From the NCBI GenBank assembly GCA_028554755.1, contig JAPTOF010000017.1:5518001-5582000 (forward strand): 64,000 nt of DNA, in the 5' to 3' direction. The notes below the pieces were generated by a model. The model worked only from the letters and a program-made list of their open reading frames with translations. It was not told the DNA's origin and searched no databases. Below are positions 36,517 to 49,590 of the stretch, one piece after another. Both the position numbers and the translations under genes were made by a program. The stretch's first letter is position 1, and every line of letters begins with the position of its first letter. The stretch is from Cordia subcordata. Taxonomy: Eukaryota > Streptophyta > Magnoliopsida > Boraginales > Cordiaceae.

Positions 36517-36936
36517 TGTTGTGAATTCGTATGATTTGGACAAAAAAATAAAGAGAGGAAGATGTAAACACGATGGACACAATATTTTTAACATGGTACG
36601 GCCTTTTGCCTATGTCTACGGGTAGACAAGAGAATTTCACTATAATAAGAACAAATACAACACACAGAGAGAGGGCTTGAGCTCCTCATACTTTCTTTAC
36701 CCTTAAGGTCACTCACTCTCTGTCTCATCTCTTCTTCTCTGTCTTACTCTAATACAATAGGCAAAACCCTTATTTATAGAGTATAAAAAATAAGAAATAT
36801 GGTAGCACTATGAATATGGTAGTACTCCAAAAATATGGTAAGACTAGAGATATAATAGAACAATAAATAAGGTAGGTTTTAAACCCTAAGCCCCATATTC
36901 CTTAGATGCCAATTAGAATACGAGCCAAGCCTTACA
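36517..36936 (-). repeat. 5' LTR of the LARD-like element
   Basis: 420 bp, next to the primer site at 36500-36512 (read on the - strand). Confidence 0.85.
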
Positions 36937-36975
36937 AAATAAAAATAATTTTTTTTGGCTTTATGCATAAATATA

Positions 36976-38562
36976 TGATTTTGATGATAACAAATCAAGG
37001 GAAATTGAGTTTACCAAGTGTGCTTGTACTAATGTGTTTATATGCTTTAATATACATTGGTTTGGCTTTTGGATTGATTATTTATATCTTTATAGCCAAA
37101 ATACTATTTGAATGCTTACCTTGTATATTACATTATCATATTATTATGAACTAAAGTATTCTTAAAGTGCTTGGTGTTGAGAGAAGTAAGCAAACTTGCA
37201 TGATAAGCAACAATATTTTTTATCAAGAGAAGATGCAAGTGGAAGGAGCAAATCGATCACCACAAGAGAGGAAGAAGTCTTGATATATTAAAGATGTGAA
37301 GATCTCAAGATCAAGACTTGAAGATAGTATTGTGACATAAGGATGCAGAAAAGGTTACATAAGGGTTAGCGGTAATATTTTAGATGTTTGCCTTATATAT
37401 GTTCATCTTTGCTCTAGCTCTTGGTGTTTATCTTTTCAAAATAGTTTTAATCTTCAAACTTGATTTAAAACATTTTTCCAAAGTTAGTTTGTGGATTAAA
37501 AATGTTTTTGAAGTGATCTTTATTTGTTGTATTCTCTGAAACTCCAAATTTTTTGAAATAAATGTTTTTCTCCTTCGAAATTGTGCTTGAAAAAGTTCTT
37601 TGAATTGTTCTTAAAGTATAGAAATCATTAGACCTTCAAAGAGTTTGGAAAGCATGCTCACAGAGGTGAAAAATCTATTTTCTAAGCGTGTTCGACGCCT
37701 TCAATCGATCGACCAACTGACCAAAGAGTCTATGGGACAACCCAGCAAAACAAAGCAAGCCAAAGGTGCATTCTGGACTTATCGATCGCCTTTTGCCGGT
37801 TGACCGGCAGATATTTTTAGTTAACCCGGATAACCAGTAAGTCTTCAATTTTGCTGGTCACCCTTGCCAATAGACCGAACCATCGACCGGTAGCACTGTT
37901 GTTTGTAAAATTAACCATTATTTGAACGTTGCACTTATTCTTTTTATACCCAACCCGCCCAATTCATCAACAAGACTCAAGAACTCATCTTTTATCATCC
38001 TATATTAAGTCTGAGCTTATTTTTCATCAATTCACACCAAGCAAGAGCTAAAATCCTCATATCTATTGAGCATTCAATTGAGTTAATACTTGTTATATCT
38101 ACTCATTGAGGAATATTTGTTGTAATCACTTTGTATACTCAAATTTCTATCATTATTACACACTCTTGGGCTAGACTAGATTGTGAGAATCTTGTGTGAG
38201 CAAGAGTATAGGGAAATCTTGGTGTGGAGAATACTTGGATTCTTTGAAGAGAAGCTTCAAAGAGTTATATCGTTGGTTTGTACTTCACCAACATTTGAAA
38301 AAGCATTAACATCTAGTGGAAGTGTTATAAAGTCATGAGAGGAGTATCCTTAGGTGGTGGACGTAGGCAAGGCTAAACCACCTAAAATACTGGTGTCATC
38401 TTCTCTATTCTCCTTACTCTCTTTACATTGCTTATTTGTGCATACTAGTGTTATATAATTTGCTTGCGTAACCATCATTGTTTGTGATTGGAAATTTTGT
38501 TGCAAAAACTTGGTGTAATCTTAATTCACCCCTCCCCTCCTTAAGATTATTTGCCCCTTACA
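36976..38562 (+). mobile_element. Large solo LTR, Sirevirus/Maximus-like
   Basis: About 1.6 kb without coding sequence. It starts TGATTTTGATGATAACAAA and carries, near the right end, a GGTGGACGTAGGCAAGGCT box and AATTCACCCCTCCCCTCC. These are hallmarks of long copia (Sirevirus) LTRs. Neither a second LTR nor pol lies nearby, so a solo LTR left by recombination is likely. The ends are estimates and no target duplication was confirmed. Confidence 0.6.
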
Positions 38563-39399
38563 AGTTTTTAAGTGACTTCTAATAATTCATCAAGTTACTT
38601 TGTTTTGTAAAATGTGTTCCATAATAATATTGAGTTTTTTCTACTAACTTTTGTTAAACATTAAAGATATTAAGGTTTCCTAAGATTGGTTAGCATTTTA
38701 GCTTTGTTTGGTTAATCTACTAATAACCATTTTGTTTCCATATCATCCTAATATCTCTATGTTTTTCACCTTTCTTTTACAAATATAAATTTAAATAACA
38801 CAAAAAAGATTAATCTCGAATTTTATCCATTAGTTGGTATCCTATGAAAATCTACTTAAGAAAGGTGTAAATTTTATTAGTTCACTTATTATCTTTCTTT
38901 CGTCCAAAAAAAATTGAATTTAAAAAAAAATATCTGTTACGATATTAATGCAAATAATTTACAAAATAATTAATTTTATCATTCTTAAATAATTTGAAAC
39001 ATTTATCTAATTATAAAATGAATTTAAATATTTCAATAATAGTAATAATAATTATCATTATAATTACAACAGTAACATGATATCCATGTACTTTTTTGCA
39101 TCATTTTTATATTAATTAGTTAATCTAACACTTAATTTTATCAAACACATTGTCTTTAGCCAACTAGCGAAACGTCTATAGGCAGATTGTTAAAATATTA
39201 ACCATTAGCTACCAAAATAACTAATTGTTCCGAGTAGGACCTTATTGATAAATGGATTGCATTGATAAATTTTTAGCAACTTAAGAATTCTGAGTTGCTT
39301 ATTATTCTTTCCCTTTAAGTATAGCTAATTAAATTGCACTTAAATTGAGATTTTGATATTCAATTCTTTGTTACTATTACAATATATTATTGCCTTATA
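38563..39399. repeat. Non-coding block, partly inverted homologue of 59.88-60.25 kb
   Basis: TTCATCAAGTTACT (38586-38599) and TTGTTAAACATTAAAGATA (38653-38671) match complements near 60150-60163 and 60091-60109. ATGATATCCATGTA (39077-39090) and CTAATTTTATCAAA-like sequence (39135-39147) match near 59963-59972 and 59909-59922. The sequence carries no gene. Confidence 0.65.
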
Positions 39400-40708
39400 T
39401 TGGAAGATTTCAAATTTCAAGTTCGCTATATAAGGCTTTAATCCACTTGTTTCCATGACCAATTATGTTGATTTGGGTAAAATGTACATTACCCTTCTGT
39501 GGTTTCTACCCCAAACAGTTTAAAACATACCACACTACTCCTATACTTTTTAAAAAGGGGCACAATCTATTCATGTCCGTTAATATGTTAACAATGTTAA
39601 ATAAGATTTTAGAAGGACCAAATTATTGTTACTATCTTTTACTACTTTTGCTTCTTTTCCATTAATATTAAATGTTAAACTAATTTAAAAATTAAAATTA
39701 GAAATTAATAAATTAAAAAAATCAGAAAATTGAAACCTAAAATATTTATTTTTAATTTTTATTTTTTTATATTTTATACTTTTAATTTTTTAATTTTTAT
39801 TTTTTAAATTGTTTATATTTCTTGTTTGTATTCTTTATTTTTAAATTTCAAAATTTTAATTTAAAATACTAAAGTTTGAATCTAAGTTTCTAAATTTTAA
39901 ATTTTTATTTTTTTAAATTCATTATTCATTGTTTTTATTTTTTATTTCTATACTTTTTATTTTCTAATTCTTTTAATTTTTAATTTTTTATTTTATAAGG
40001 TGAAGATAAACAAATATTATAAGTCTAAATGAGGGTATTTTGATGAAATAGTATAGCACGTTCTAACATATGACATATACACGCAAGAAAGGAGAATATA
40101 ATGTACTTTCTTTCAATTTAGATGAAAAAAGTTTTTGGGGTTCACGTGCCACTTTTTGAAAAGTACAAGAGGGTAATATGGTATGTTTTAAACCATAGGG
40201 GGTGATCAGCTACTTTATAAAAAAAACCACAAAGGGTAATGTGCATTTACCCTATTTGCATTTAAGGTGAAACCTCAATATTTTTAACATGATATCAATG
40301 TTGGGCTCTTAGTCCAGTTTCTATATTGCACAAATATATCCATGTCACTCATCTCCTTGCTGAGCCTTCCATACAGTGATTCATTCCTACAAGCAGCTTA
40401 ACCAATCTGCATCTCACCTATCCACGTGTTAATCTAATTGTACAAGTAGTCCATTAAAGCTGCATGTGTTCAAGTTTCAGGTAGCGCACCTACAATTTTG
40501 GATCAAGCATCCAATTCATCTATTCATCTGGTAGTTGAAATAATGCGGACACTATTTGATTTCAAGTCACATGTGATGATAAGTGTTACTATATATATAG
40601 TTGTCGAACATTAGAAGATCTCAAAATTCAAGTTCACCATATAAAGTTTTGAGTCACTCTCTTATTAACCAATTGACTTTTAATATGGAAACACTGGAAT
40701 TTTTAACA
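39400..40708 (+). mobile_element. TRIM element with a MITE inside its 5' LTR
   Basis: The 3' LTR (about 40610-40708) reads TTAGAAGATCTCAAAATTCA and ends TTTTTAACA. The 5' LTR has the same sequence in two pieces (39400-39474 and 40253-40289), separated by a foldback MITE. The primer-site-like TGATATCA follows at 40290. The roughly 320-bp interior lacks genes. Typical TRIM proportions. Confidence 0.75.
39475..40252. mobile_element. Foldback MITE F2
   Basis: 778 bp. It starts GGGTAAAATGTACATTACCC and ends GGGTAATGTGCATTTACCC, with inner inverted matches (GTTTAAAACATACC with GGTATGTTTTAAAC). The interior is T/A-rich and non-coding. It resembles F1, F3 and F4 in style: near-palindromic ends rich in ACCC/GGGT. 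Confidence 0.85.
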
Positions 40709-41549
40709 ATGGTTTTGGTTATAACACAATTTAAGAACGATTAGATTTTTATTGATTATATGGTTATGACTTTCGCATCTATCAGGACGCATACTGTATG
40801 AAATTAGAAAGAGTGTATTGCAATATTTTGTTTTTTTTTTCCAGCCTTTACGAATGGCAGGGGTAAGGATATTTTAAAGAATAAATCTTGTAGTTAATAG
40901 TAATGTTCGCGTGTCTTAACTAAGCTTGAAAATTTTTTTTATACTCTCTAATTATAAATATTATATGACCTTTGAGTGGCTCGAAGCATGCATTGTTGAA
41001 TGTCATTGTGTTATGGATTTATCATTTTAGGTGAATTTAATGTTCTTGGTGAGTTTTTTGTGATATATAAAGACAAAAAGAACACTTAAAAGTCCATGTT
41101 ATTTGTTTCTATATTTTGCATTTTGACATCAGTACTTTTTCTACAATAAAAACGTTTTCCATAAAATACCGTTTTTATTATATGTACACAATTGGAACGA
41201 TTGTTACTAAACGGATAAAAATTATTTTACGGATAACAAATTGATCTTTCCAAGAGCTTTCATCCAGAATTTGGCACCTCCTTGTCGGCTCTTCACCATC
41301 AAAGGCTGTAGTATGTTGCAAAAGTTGGGGAATAGAAGACTTAAACATAGCCAATTATAATTATTATAACTAAAAATAAAATATGACGTGATAGCACATG
41401 TACACGTAACGTAAGTAGAATTAGAAAAGGTAGCATCACATGTTTCAAAAGAAACTGATGACGTGGCATGATCAAGAAAGTTACAAACCCCTAAATTAAG
41501 GGAGAGAATTTTGGGTTCGAAAGACTAGAATGCAGGGTGCAAGCTAGAT
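40709..41549. other. Intergenic, nothing recognised
   Basis: AT-rich with no supportable gene, RNA or bounded repeat. Confidence 0.5.
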
Positions 41550-44500
41550 TGTAGGGATGGGGGCAATTGTCCCCCTATTTTTTAAATATAAAAAAAAACA
41601 CTATTTAAAAAATTATTTAAAAAGTTAAAAATCCAAATTTGCCCCCATATAAAATAAGGTTAAATGCACATTGCCTCTTTTCTTTTTTAACCAGACAACA
41701 TCGGTCCTACCCAAAAAAAAAAAAAAAGAAGAAAGAAAAAAGAAGACAACAACAATCAGACTCAAGTCTCAGAAAAAATAAATTGCAGCAACCAAGTAGT
41801 TGATTAGAGAAAGGTTCAAGCTATACTTCAGAGTTCGGTCTTTGAATGATCAAACCTCATCAAGACAAAGGCACTTTTTTTGTTTTTACCAAAATTGCTT
41901 AAGCCTTAGTTCGTGTATATGCATCATGCATGATCTCTTTGTTTAGACAAACAAGGTGCAAGCATCCTTGCATAAAGTATGACACTATTATGCTCTAGAA
42001 GTGATGTAGCACAATTTTGACCAAGGTGTTACTTGAAGTCTGCAATAGTTTATTCTATTTTGTAGATTTTTTAATCTTACAACCCTAATGTTGTACTTTA
42101 AGCTTGTGAGTGTTGTACGTGATGACTCTGCATTTATTGAAGTATACTTGTAGCTTCATTTACGTTAAATTGCTAATTAACAAGTCTTAAAGGAGAAATT
42201 TTCTGTGAAATGCAATTTGATGTTTTCTTTTGTGTTTGGATTTTATACTTTCGTAAATCATTAAGATGGTAGAATTTTTCTTGAGTTGAGTTGTTTGTTT
42301 GATGAACATATATTGGCTAAATTGTTTTCTTAGTCATGGAGAGATATTTTAAAAGAAAATATGTATTTGAGGCCAAATCTAGATCGGTTATCAATAAACC
42401 AAACAAGTTTGAAGAAGAGAATAATTCAAAAAGAAATTGCTTGGAGTTTGATTTGGCCAATCTTCCAGCGGATCCGGGGTTACGAAAACTAATTGTTAGT
42501 TATGATCCCAACATTCACGATGAAGTCCAAATAGCGTATTTATAGAAAGGGCCTTGTCAACCTCACTCACATAATTTTAAACAAACTTTACAAGGAAAAG
42601 TGTTAAGCCGTTTTAATCCATTTTGGTTCGATGCATATTCTACTTGATTAGAATATAGTATGGAGAAAGATGTTGCATATTACTTCTGTTGCTATCTTTT
42701 TAAATTAGATAGTAAAAAACATGGGGGAAGTAGTGATACTTTTGTTGTGGAAGGGTTCAACAATTGGATGAAAAAAGAAAAGTTACAAGGACATGTTATG
42801 GGTCCTAATAGTTCACACAGCAAAGCTTGGAACAATTGTCAAGTTTTAATGAATCAACAGCAACACCTTCAAACAATTGTGAATAAGCAAACTAAACAAG
42901 CTTGAAATGACTATTGGGTTCGTTTAAATGCTTCCATTGACTGTGCGCGATTTCTTTTAAGGCAAGGTTTGGCTTTTTGTGGGTTTGATGAATCTCATGA
43001 TTCTCCTAACAAGGGAAATTTTTTAGAGATATTAAAGTTTCTTAGTGACAACAATGAGATATTAGAAGAGTTACAATGGATAAATGTCCTGTGAACCTGA
43101 AACTGACATCTTCGGATATTCAAAAAGATATTATGAGTGCTTGTGTAATTGAGACCATTAATGTTATCATTCAAGATATTGGTGATGGCTTTTTCTCTAT
43201 TTAGTTGATGAAGCTTAAGATGTATCAACTACAGAGCAAATGGCGATTGTAATACATTATGTAAATAAGCAAGGACAAGTGATTGAGGATGTGTTAGGCA
43301 TTGTGCATGTTATGGACACCACCGCATTATCATTAAAGTTAGTTATTGAAGCATTATTTGCCAAATACAAGCTAAGCATTTCAAGACTACGTGGTCAAGG
43401 CTATGACGGGGCAAGTAATATGCACGGTGAGTTTAAAGGTCTCAAAGCTTTAATTTTGAGGGAGAATGAAAGTGCTTTTCTATGTTCATTGTTTTGCACA
43501 TCAACTTCAATTAGAACTTATTTCTGTTGAAAAGAACCATGTACCTATTGCATTATTGTTCACTTTGGTTACAAGTGTAATAAATGTTGTTGGAAGCTCT
43601 TGTAAGCGTCATGATATCCTTTTAGAGTGTCAAGCCATTGAAGTTTTAAAAGGACTTGAAAGTGGTGAACTTTAAAGTGGAGCTAGAGATACACTATGGG
43701 GTTGACATTATCCCACTTTGATTAGCTTAGTGAAGATGTTTCCTTCTGTTATTGACATGCTTGAATTTGTCGTGGAAAATGGAAAGTCTAAACAAAAAGT
43801 TAAAGCTTGCACTTTGTTGGATTTATTACAATCTTTTGACATCATATGTCTTTTTCTTGTTTGTTTTTTTTTTGTTTTTTTGATGAAGAAGATATTAGGA
43901 ATTACTTATAAATTGTTACAAGCACTACAAGGGAAGGATCAAGATATTGTGAATGCAATGGATTTGGTTAAAATAGCCAAGCAACAATTGCAAATTATGT
44001 GAGATGATGGATGTGATAATCTACTCAATGAGATTTCCTCCTTTTGCAATAAATATAATATTAAAGTTCTCAATATGGATAATGTGCATATTGTTCGAGG
44101 ACGCTCACAGCGTAACATGGAAAAGTGACAAGTATGCATCATCATAAAGTGGAGTTATTTTGTGCTATCATAGATCTGCAACTCCAAGAGCTTAATAGTC
44201 GCTTTGATGAAGTGAATACACAGTTGCTTTTATGTGTTGCATGCTTGAATCAGCAGATTCATTCTTTGCTTATAACAAGGAAAAGTTACTTCACCTTGCT
44301 TAATATTATCCAGTTGAGTTCGCATAGGTCCAACTTATTGCTCTTGAGAATCAACTAGAAACATATATCATTGATATGAAGTCTAATCATCAATTCTTGA
44401 ATGTGATGACCATTAGCGATCTTGCTGAAAAAATGGTGAAGGCGAAGAAGGCTATTTTGTATCCATTGGTCTACAAGCTTATAACTTTAGCTTTGGTTTT

Positions 44501-44830
44501 ACCTATTGTGACTGCCACAATTGAAAGGGCATTTTTTGCTATGAAATTTGTGAAGAACCAATTGTGCAATAGATTGAGTGATCAGTGGATGGCAGATTGT
44601 TTGATAACGTACATTGAAAAGGTTACTTTTAGCACTATTGACAATGACCTTAACATGCATCGTAATCACGGCATGAAAACCGTAAAGAGAAATTGTAATT
44701 TACTTTAAAAATATCTTTGATATTTTTCAATAAATATTTTTTATGCATTGCTCATGTCTTTATGTATATTTTGTAACATATGGCTTATTTTATAAGGAAT
44801 ATAACTTTGTAATTTTGCCCTCTTTACTTT
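41550..44830 (+). mobile_element. hAT-type DNA transposon, inactive (ends approximate)
   Basis: A dead hAT transposase gene lies between a left segment reading GGGATGGGGGCAATTGTCCC (near 41555-41575) and a right segment with TTTTGCCCTCTTTAC (near 44814-44828). The left segment looks like the start of plant DUF4371 elements. Exact inverted termini and an 8-bp target duplication were not found. Confidence 0.5.
42336..44708 (+). pseudogene. hAT transposase, TTF-zinc-finger/DUF4371 type (broken)
   Basis: A DNA transposase, dead. The N-terminal segment MERYFKRK has its Met at 42336, and LPADPGLRK lies near 42463. A TTF-type finger follows (FNPFWFDAYS..LEYSMEKDVAYYF, 42613-42690) and VEGFNNWMKKEK (about 42750-42782). 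The DUF4371 core includes MAIVIHYVNKQGQVIEDVLG from 43240, RGQGYDGASNMHGEFKGLKA near 43391 and the CFAHQLQLEL segment near 43488. The hAT dimerisation block LVLPIVTATIERAFFAMK is near 44500. At least five stops or frameshifts (for example at 42543 and 42903) break it. An unrelated T-rich patch sits near 43850-43890. Confidence 0.88.
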
Positions 44831-45319
44831 CAAAGTCTAACTTTACCCTTGCTCGAATGGTTCAAAGGTTGTATCATGATCGAAGGCATCAGTAGGTCAC
44901 AATACGATATTTGAAGGCCCAAAGGAGCCTCGAAGGCTCAAGTCAGGTCAGTTGGCAGAGGTTCAGACTATTATCAAAACCATCAAAGTTATAGGACGCT
45001 ACTAATAAACATGGGCGAAAGTTGTAAGAATGGCACAAGCGGTTACTAACGTTTATGAATAACTTAGCTTAAATGATTTATTTTAAACAATAATGTAACA
45101 TAGATTTACCTTGCTCTCTTAGTGAAACTTTACTCTTTATAGCATTATAGTTCATACCAGAGTACCTCTAGCATGCCAAGCTTACATCTCTGTACAATGG
45201 ATTTCTTGATCGTAATAATAGTTCTCGTTTCATTTTGGATGTATTTACTTTTTTATCACTTTTCTTGCAACCACAATATTTCAACCAACTAAAAAGATAA
45301 GAATAGAAAGTTCTAAGTG
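44831..45319. other. Intergenic, nothing recognised
   Basis: AT-rich stretch between the hAT element and the left inverted-repeat arm. No feature supported. Confidence 0.45.
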
Positions 45320-46904
45320 CATATAACTTTTTCTTATGTTATTTTAAGATAATAAATAATAAATAAATATGAAATAATAACGATTTTCTTTAGTTGTAAA
45401 TAGAAATTTGAGATTTACTCTGATGCAATTGTAGGGTTTTGTTGAGTGTTTTGATTTTTGGATGTAAATTCTGTATATTTTTTATTTTTTCAATATAAAT
45501 TTCTTGCTGATTTAAAAAAGTAAGGAAAAAAAAATGTGTTCTTGGTCATCAACACGAGGGTGTTGATTCCCCCTTTAATTTAACCATTCCTTTCTTATGA
45601 CGACAAACAACTTTTAGGTGATTATGCATTGAAGGTTGAAAGTTTTAACCTCAGGGTCACCGTGATTTTCAGTCGAGGGCTGCCATTTTTCTAATTAGCT
45701 AATAATTTGAGTTTATGTTAATTAAGAAGTGGTTTGGCTTAGCTTAAGAAAATTATTGAACACACATGTTTCTTCAGACCAGACCATTGCTAAGGAATGT
45801 GTTAATTGCAATAAATGTACTTGTTTCACATGAAAAGTTATTAATCCCAAGATTACTATACAAGATTATGAGTTTCTCTATATATCTAATACTAATTAAA
45901 TCTGAGATGAAATCTCATAAAATTAATTTTGAGATGGAATTCAATGATTCTTAATAAAAATGTGGTACTTATATAATTGGATAACACAAATTTTGATATT
46001 TACTGCGAGTATCTAAGCCCGCCTTCAGCAGCCAAAGAAAAATATAAACCCCAAATTTGGATAGGCTAGACTACTTTAAGAAGTGATTGACAAATGACAA
46101 CAAACTGTACAATTAGAATGAAATTGAAATTAAAATCCTCTTGAAATACGAATTGATTAAAAATAGACCCTAATGTTAGGGTAAAATAAAAAAGTAAAAG
46201 AGTTATTGTATTTTTTCTTTTCTTTTTTTTTTTGTCAAGAAAAGAGTTCTTTTAAAAGAACTCAAAATTTGCAAGACTTCCATTTGTTATTGAAATTCAA
46301 TTTAACTTAGTGCTCGTGTATATAATTTTGCAAAGAATCTATGGTAGCCAAATAATAGTTTATTCATAAACACAAAAAGAAATAAAATAACAGTGTATTC
46401 ATAAGGTTGAAGATTTATTAACTTCCTTACTATTTCGAATCAATTCTAATATACATATATGTAAAAGAATCTTCCAATAGGTCGGCTAGATTTAATTTAT
46501 TAATTGGAGGGGTTAGTAGATTGTCCTTATTACCTTATCTCACAATAATTACATAAATTTATGGATAAATTAAAATAAGTTCATACTATTATGTTTGACA
46601 TTGACTACCCTCCATTCAAATGATCTAAAAAGTTGATTTTCAACTTTTCACCTAATTATAAGAAATTATATCCCCGTTATCTTTTCGGATGTAGTTAACT
46701 TTCAAATCTTAATTCTTTCTGTACCAAAAGAGTTTCACTTTATGTCAAAGAGAAAGCATCTCTTTGTGATCCTCTGTATTTTAAGGGTAAATTCCACAGA
46801 GGGTCTTTAATATTTATAAAAAAAGAAAAGATCAATTTCGTTCCATATTATTTTAATTGTGACCTACTTAGTGTAAAAAGAATCAATTTAGTCATCTCTC
46901 ATTA

Positions 46905-47525
46905 GTGTTGTATGTACAGTGTGTGTAGTGTATGTGTAATATATTGTAGTGTCTATAATGTTTGAAGTATGTATTGTAGTGTGCATAGTACACATAATGT
47001 ATAGTGTGTGTAGTATGTATGAGGTATGTAGCTTTTGTAATGTGAGCAAATGTGATTTACATTACAACAAGAGGGTAATTAGCTAATTAGATAAATCACG
47101 CGGGATAATGCGTGTCATACACCCTCTAAAAAGCACATAGGGATCATGCGAGTTTTAAGACATGAGAAATTAATTAGTTAATTTGACAAATCATAAGGAA
47201 TAAAATTCATTTTACCCTATAATGTGTGTAGTTTATGTAATATGCTTAGTGTATATGTTTAACGTGTGTAGTGCATATAGTGTGTGTGATGTATGTAATA
47301 TGTAAGTGTGTCGTGTATATAAGGTGTGTAATGTGTAGGGTATTGGCATGTGGTGTATGTAATGTATAATATATGTCATTTGTGTACTGTAAGTAATGTG
47401 TCTAATATTGTATCATAATGGTATTACGTGTTCAATGTGTGTACTGTGCATAACGTGTTTGATATATGTAGTGAGCGTGTATAGAATGTACAGTGTGTCT
47501 AGTATGCATTGTGTATTTACTGTAT
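46905..47525. repeat. TG-rich block of copy B
   Basis: Irregular GTGTGTAGTGTATGTG-type repeats, interrupted by a roughly 170-bp insertion at about 47046-47218. Confidence 0.85.
47046..47218. mobile_element. Small foldback MITE (F5) inside the TG block
   Basis: Its outer parts AAATGTGATTTACATTAC and AAATTCATTTTACCCTAT, with inner GGGTAATTAGCTAATTA and TTAATTAGTTAATTTG, form weak inverted pairs like those of the other foldback elements. The TG block resumes directly after it. Confidence 0.5.
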
Positions 47526-48155
47526 AAAATAAATTTAATTTTGATTAATTAAAGCTTTCCCCAAAGTTTAGACCTTTTTCCAGTTCCCAACTTATTTTTC
47601 CGAAAAATTCTCTTAAACTTTTTCCCCCTCTCAATTCTGCAATTCCCCATATTCAATTTGGATCCAAAATTGTAGATAAGAAATGAGGGATCCTCATTCA
47701 ATAAATTAACAATCCTAATCTGGAACACTTGTGCAACTTTTTGTCTTGTATACTCGACAATCTGTCGAACCAAAATGTGTTCTCATAGAACGGAAATGTG
47801 ATTCACATGGGAAAGAAAATGACATTCATGAAAGACTTTGGAATTAACCAGAAAAGACTTCATATTTTATATGGTCTATAGAAACCAAGTTTATTGACCC
47901 CAGTGGGTCCAGAAAGACTTTGAAGGGTCAGATATCCAACGCAGAGGAGCAAGGAGACCTCCATCAAGTAAAAGTGAAGGTACATTAACGTTGTAATGAC
48001 TTTTATAGGTGGTGCATAATTGCTATTTATACGAGGTGGGTCTTATACACATGAAACTCGTACATTAATGTCCATTCAGAAGAAAGCAAACATTTAATTT
48101 TTCAGGTCAAGTCTCCGAGCAGCTTCAGTTCCCATTCCAATTCCTTTCCAATGTT

Positions 48156-48395
48156 GTGTTTGGAATCAGCATACTGAATAAGATGCTTATGTTATTGATG
48201 TCAAAGAGACAATTTTATCTTATAAAATATGAGACATATTATCACAAATCTTTTATGAAAATTAAAAATAAATTATATTTTTTATCTTATAAAATATAAG
48301 TAATTCATCATTGACTTATCATTTACAACTATAAATAAGATATTTTCATTACAAATATCTTTGAAAACTCAAACAAATCATATTTTTTTAACCTA
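48156..48395. mobile_element. MITE-like insertion, GTGTTTGGAAT family (copy H2)
   Basis: Begins GTGTTTGGAATCAGCATAC. It carries TTTTTATCTTATAAAATAT and TTTACAACTATAAATAAGAT, shared with H1, H3 and H4. It is missing from copies A and C at the same place (near 23475 and 51090), so it arrived after the unit was duplicated. The right end is uncertain. Confidence 0.6.
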
Positions 48396-49590
48396 AGATT
48401 ACAGGCCCTGAAGCAAATTTTTCTTTGGTTTCGGGCCATTACTAGTTGTAATGCTAGTTGAGAAGTATCTTTTTCTTTTTGCTTATCAAGGATAAACTAT
48501 TTGTTAAGACTATAATTAAAAAAAGAAAAAACTTAGAAACATAAAAAATAACAAACAGAAACATGAACAAGTAAATCCCAAATTTCTTTCGGGATAACTT
48601 TTATTTTGAAAAGGATAATTTTAGTGGTCCATGCGTGCATGTGAGCAGCTCGACCACAAATTTCTTGGCTGTCCATTCATGATTGAAGAGATAAAGTCTA
48701 AACAAGAAAGTCAACCTCTCCGAGTAGAACTAGACTACATGATTTGGAAACAACAGAAAAGTCGTGATTCTTTTGGGTTCCGAGTATTGTTAGCTTATCT
48801 AGTTTTGTCAAATATCTGAAAATGAAATTCCAATGGCTAAAACAATATCAAGAGGCAAATTTGTGTACATTTTGGCTTTTATTTTTCAAACAAGGTAAAG
48901 ATCATCAATCATCAATGATCACTTAAATATTGCCATTTTGATGATTCTCTTCTATATTTGTTTAAAAATGAATCTTTTGGTCCTTGACGTTCAATAGTTA
49001 GGATGACATTATAGCGTCACCTCACATGCAATTATGTCCAAATAAAGGCACGTGCTGCTCACATGTGCCTCTTGACATCTGAATGCTAGCTGTTCAGCCT
49101 GAAGCCAACTTTTTCAAATTCTATCCGCAAATTAAGTAAAATGCTTTTTTTTTTTTTCCTGAAGGACTTTTTCATATTTTTCAAGCTGGAAATATCACTT
49201 TTGGAGTTAAAATCATAACCCATAGTATCAATTAATCACAATCAACATGAAGGCACAAACGTTATTGCACTTCTAACAAGTGCTTATGACAATTTTTTAG
49301 GGAATTACTTCAATTTATTTATGTTACTGTTCTTTTTATAAGAGTAATACAAAACGTTGCGGGTAAGAAAATTGAATAATCAACCACCCAATAAGTTTTA
49401 CGTGTTTTTCATTAATATATATAAATATATATACACACACGTCCATAATTAAATATTATATGCTCCCTTTTAAGAACAATTTTATAGCTTGGCCAATATT
49501 GGATTTCGAGAAGTACACAAGAAGTCCAGCTTATCTAGCTATAAGAAATTAACAAGCTTCTCAATGTATTCATTTTCTCTATTACATTAA

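Larger units (their letters stand above)
33252..36936 (-). mobile_element. Non-autonomous LTR retrotransposon (LARD-like)
   Basis: 3.7 kb with LTRs at 33252-33695 and 36517-36936, both beginning TGTTGTGAATTCG and ending TTACA. Inside the right LTR the - strand reads TGGTATAAGAGCC, one base from the initiator tRNA-Met primer site, so the element lies on the - strand. The 2.8 kb interior has no recognisable gag or pol. The flanking five bases do not match; a TGCATA near both sides (33246 and 36964) might be a displaced target duplication. Confidence 0.85.
45320..49590. repeat. Left arm of the inner inverted repeat, including unit copy B
   Basis: Between 45320 and about 48430 this is the inverted homologue of 50985-57590. 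Anchors: CTTATGTTATTTTAAGA (45333-45349) with about 57553-57569; CACGAGGGTGTTGATTCCCC (45553-45572) with 57489-57505; TATAATTGGATAACACA (45974-45990) with 54494-54510; CCTTATTACCTTATCTCACA (46526-46545) with 53967-53986. From 46850 on it is also the direct homologue of copy A. It contains no MYB exon and no other gene. Confidence 0.8.

Noticed and set aside
47549..47773. ORF beginning MVRQ, possibly a MYB relic of copy B
   Set aside because: Beyond the first three residues nothing matches a MYB repeat, and the matching region of copies A and C shows no open frame.
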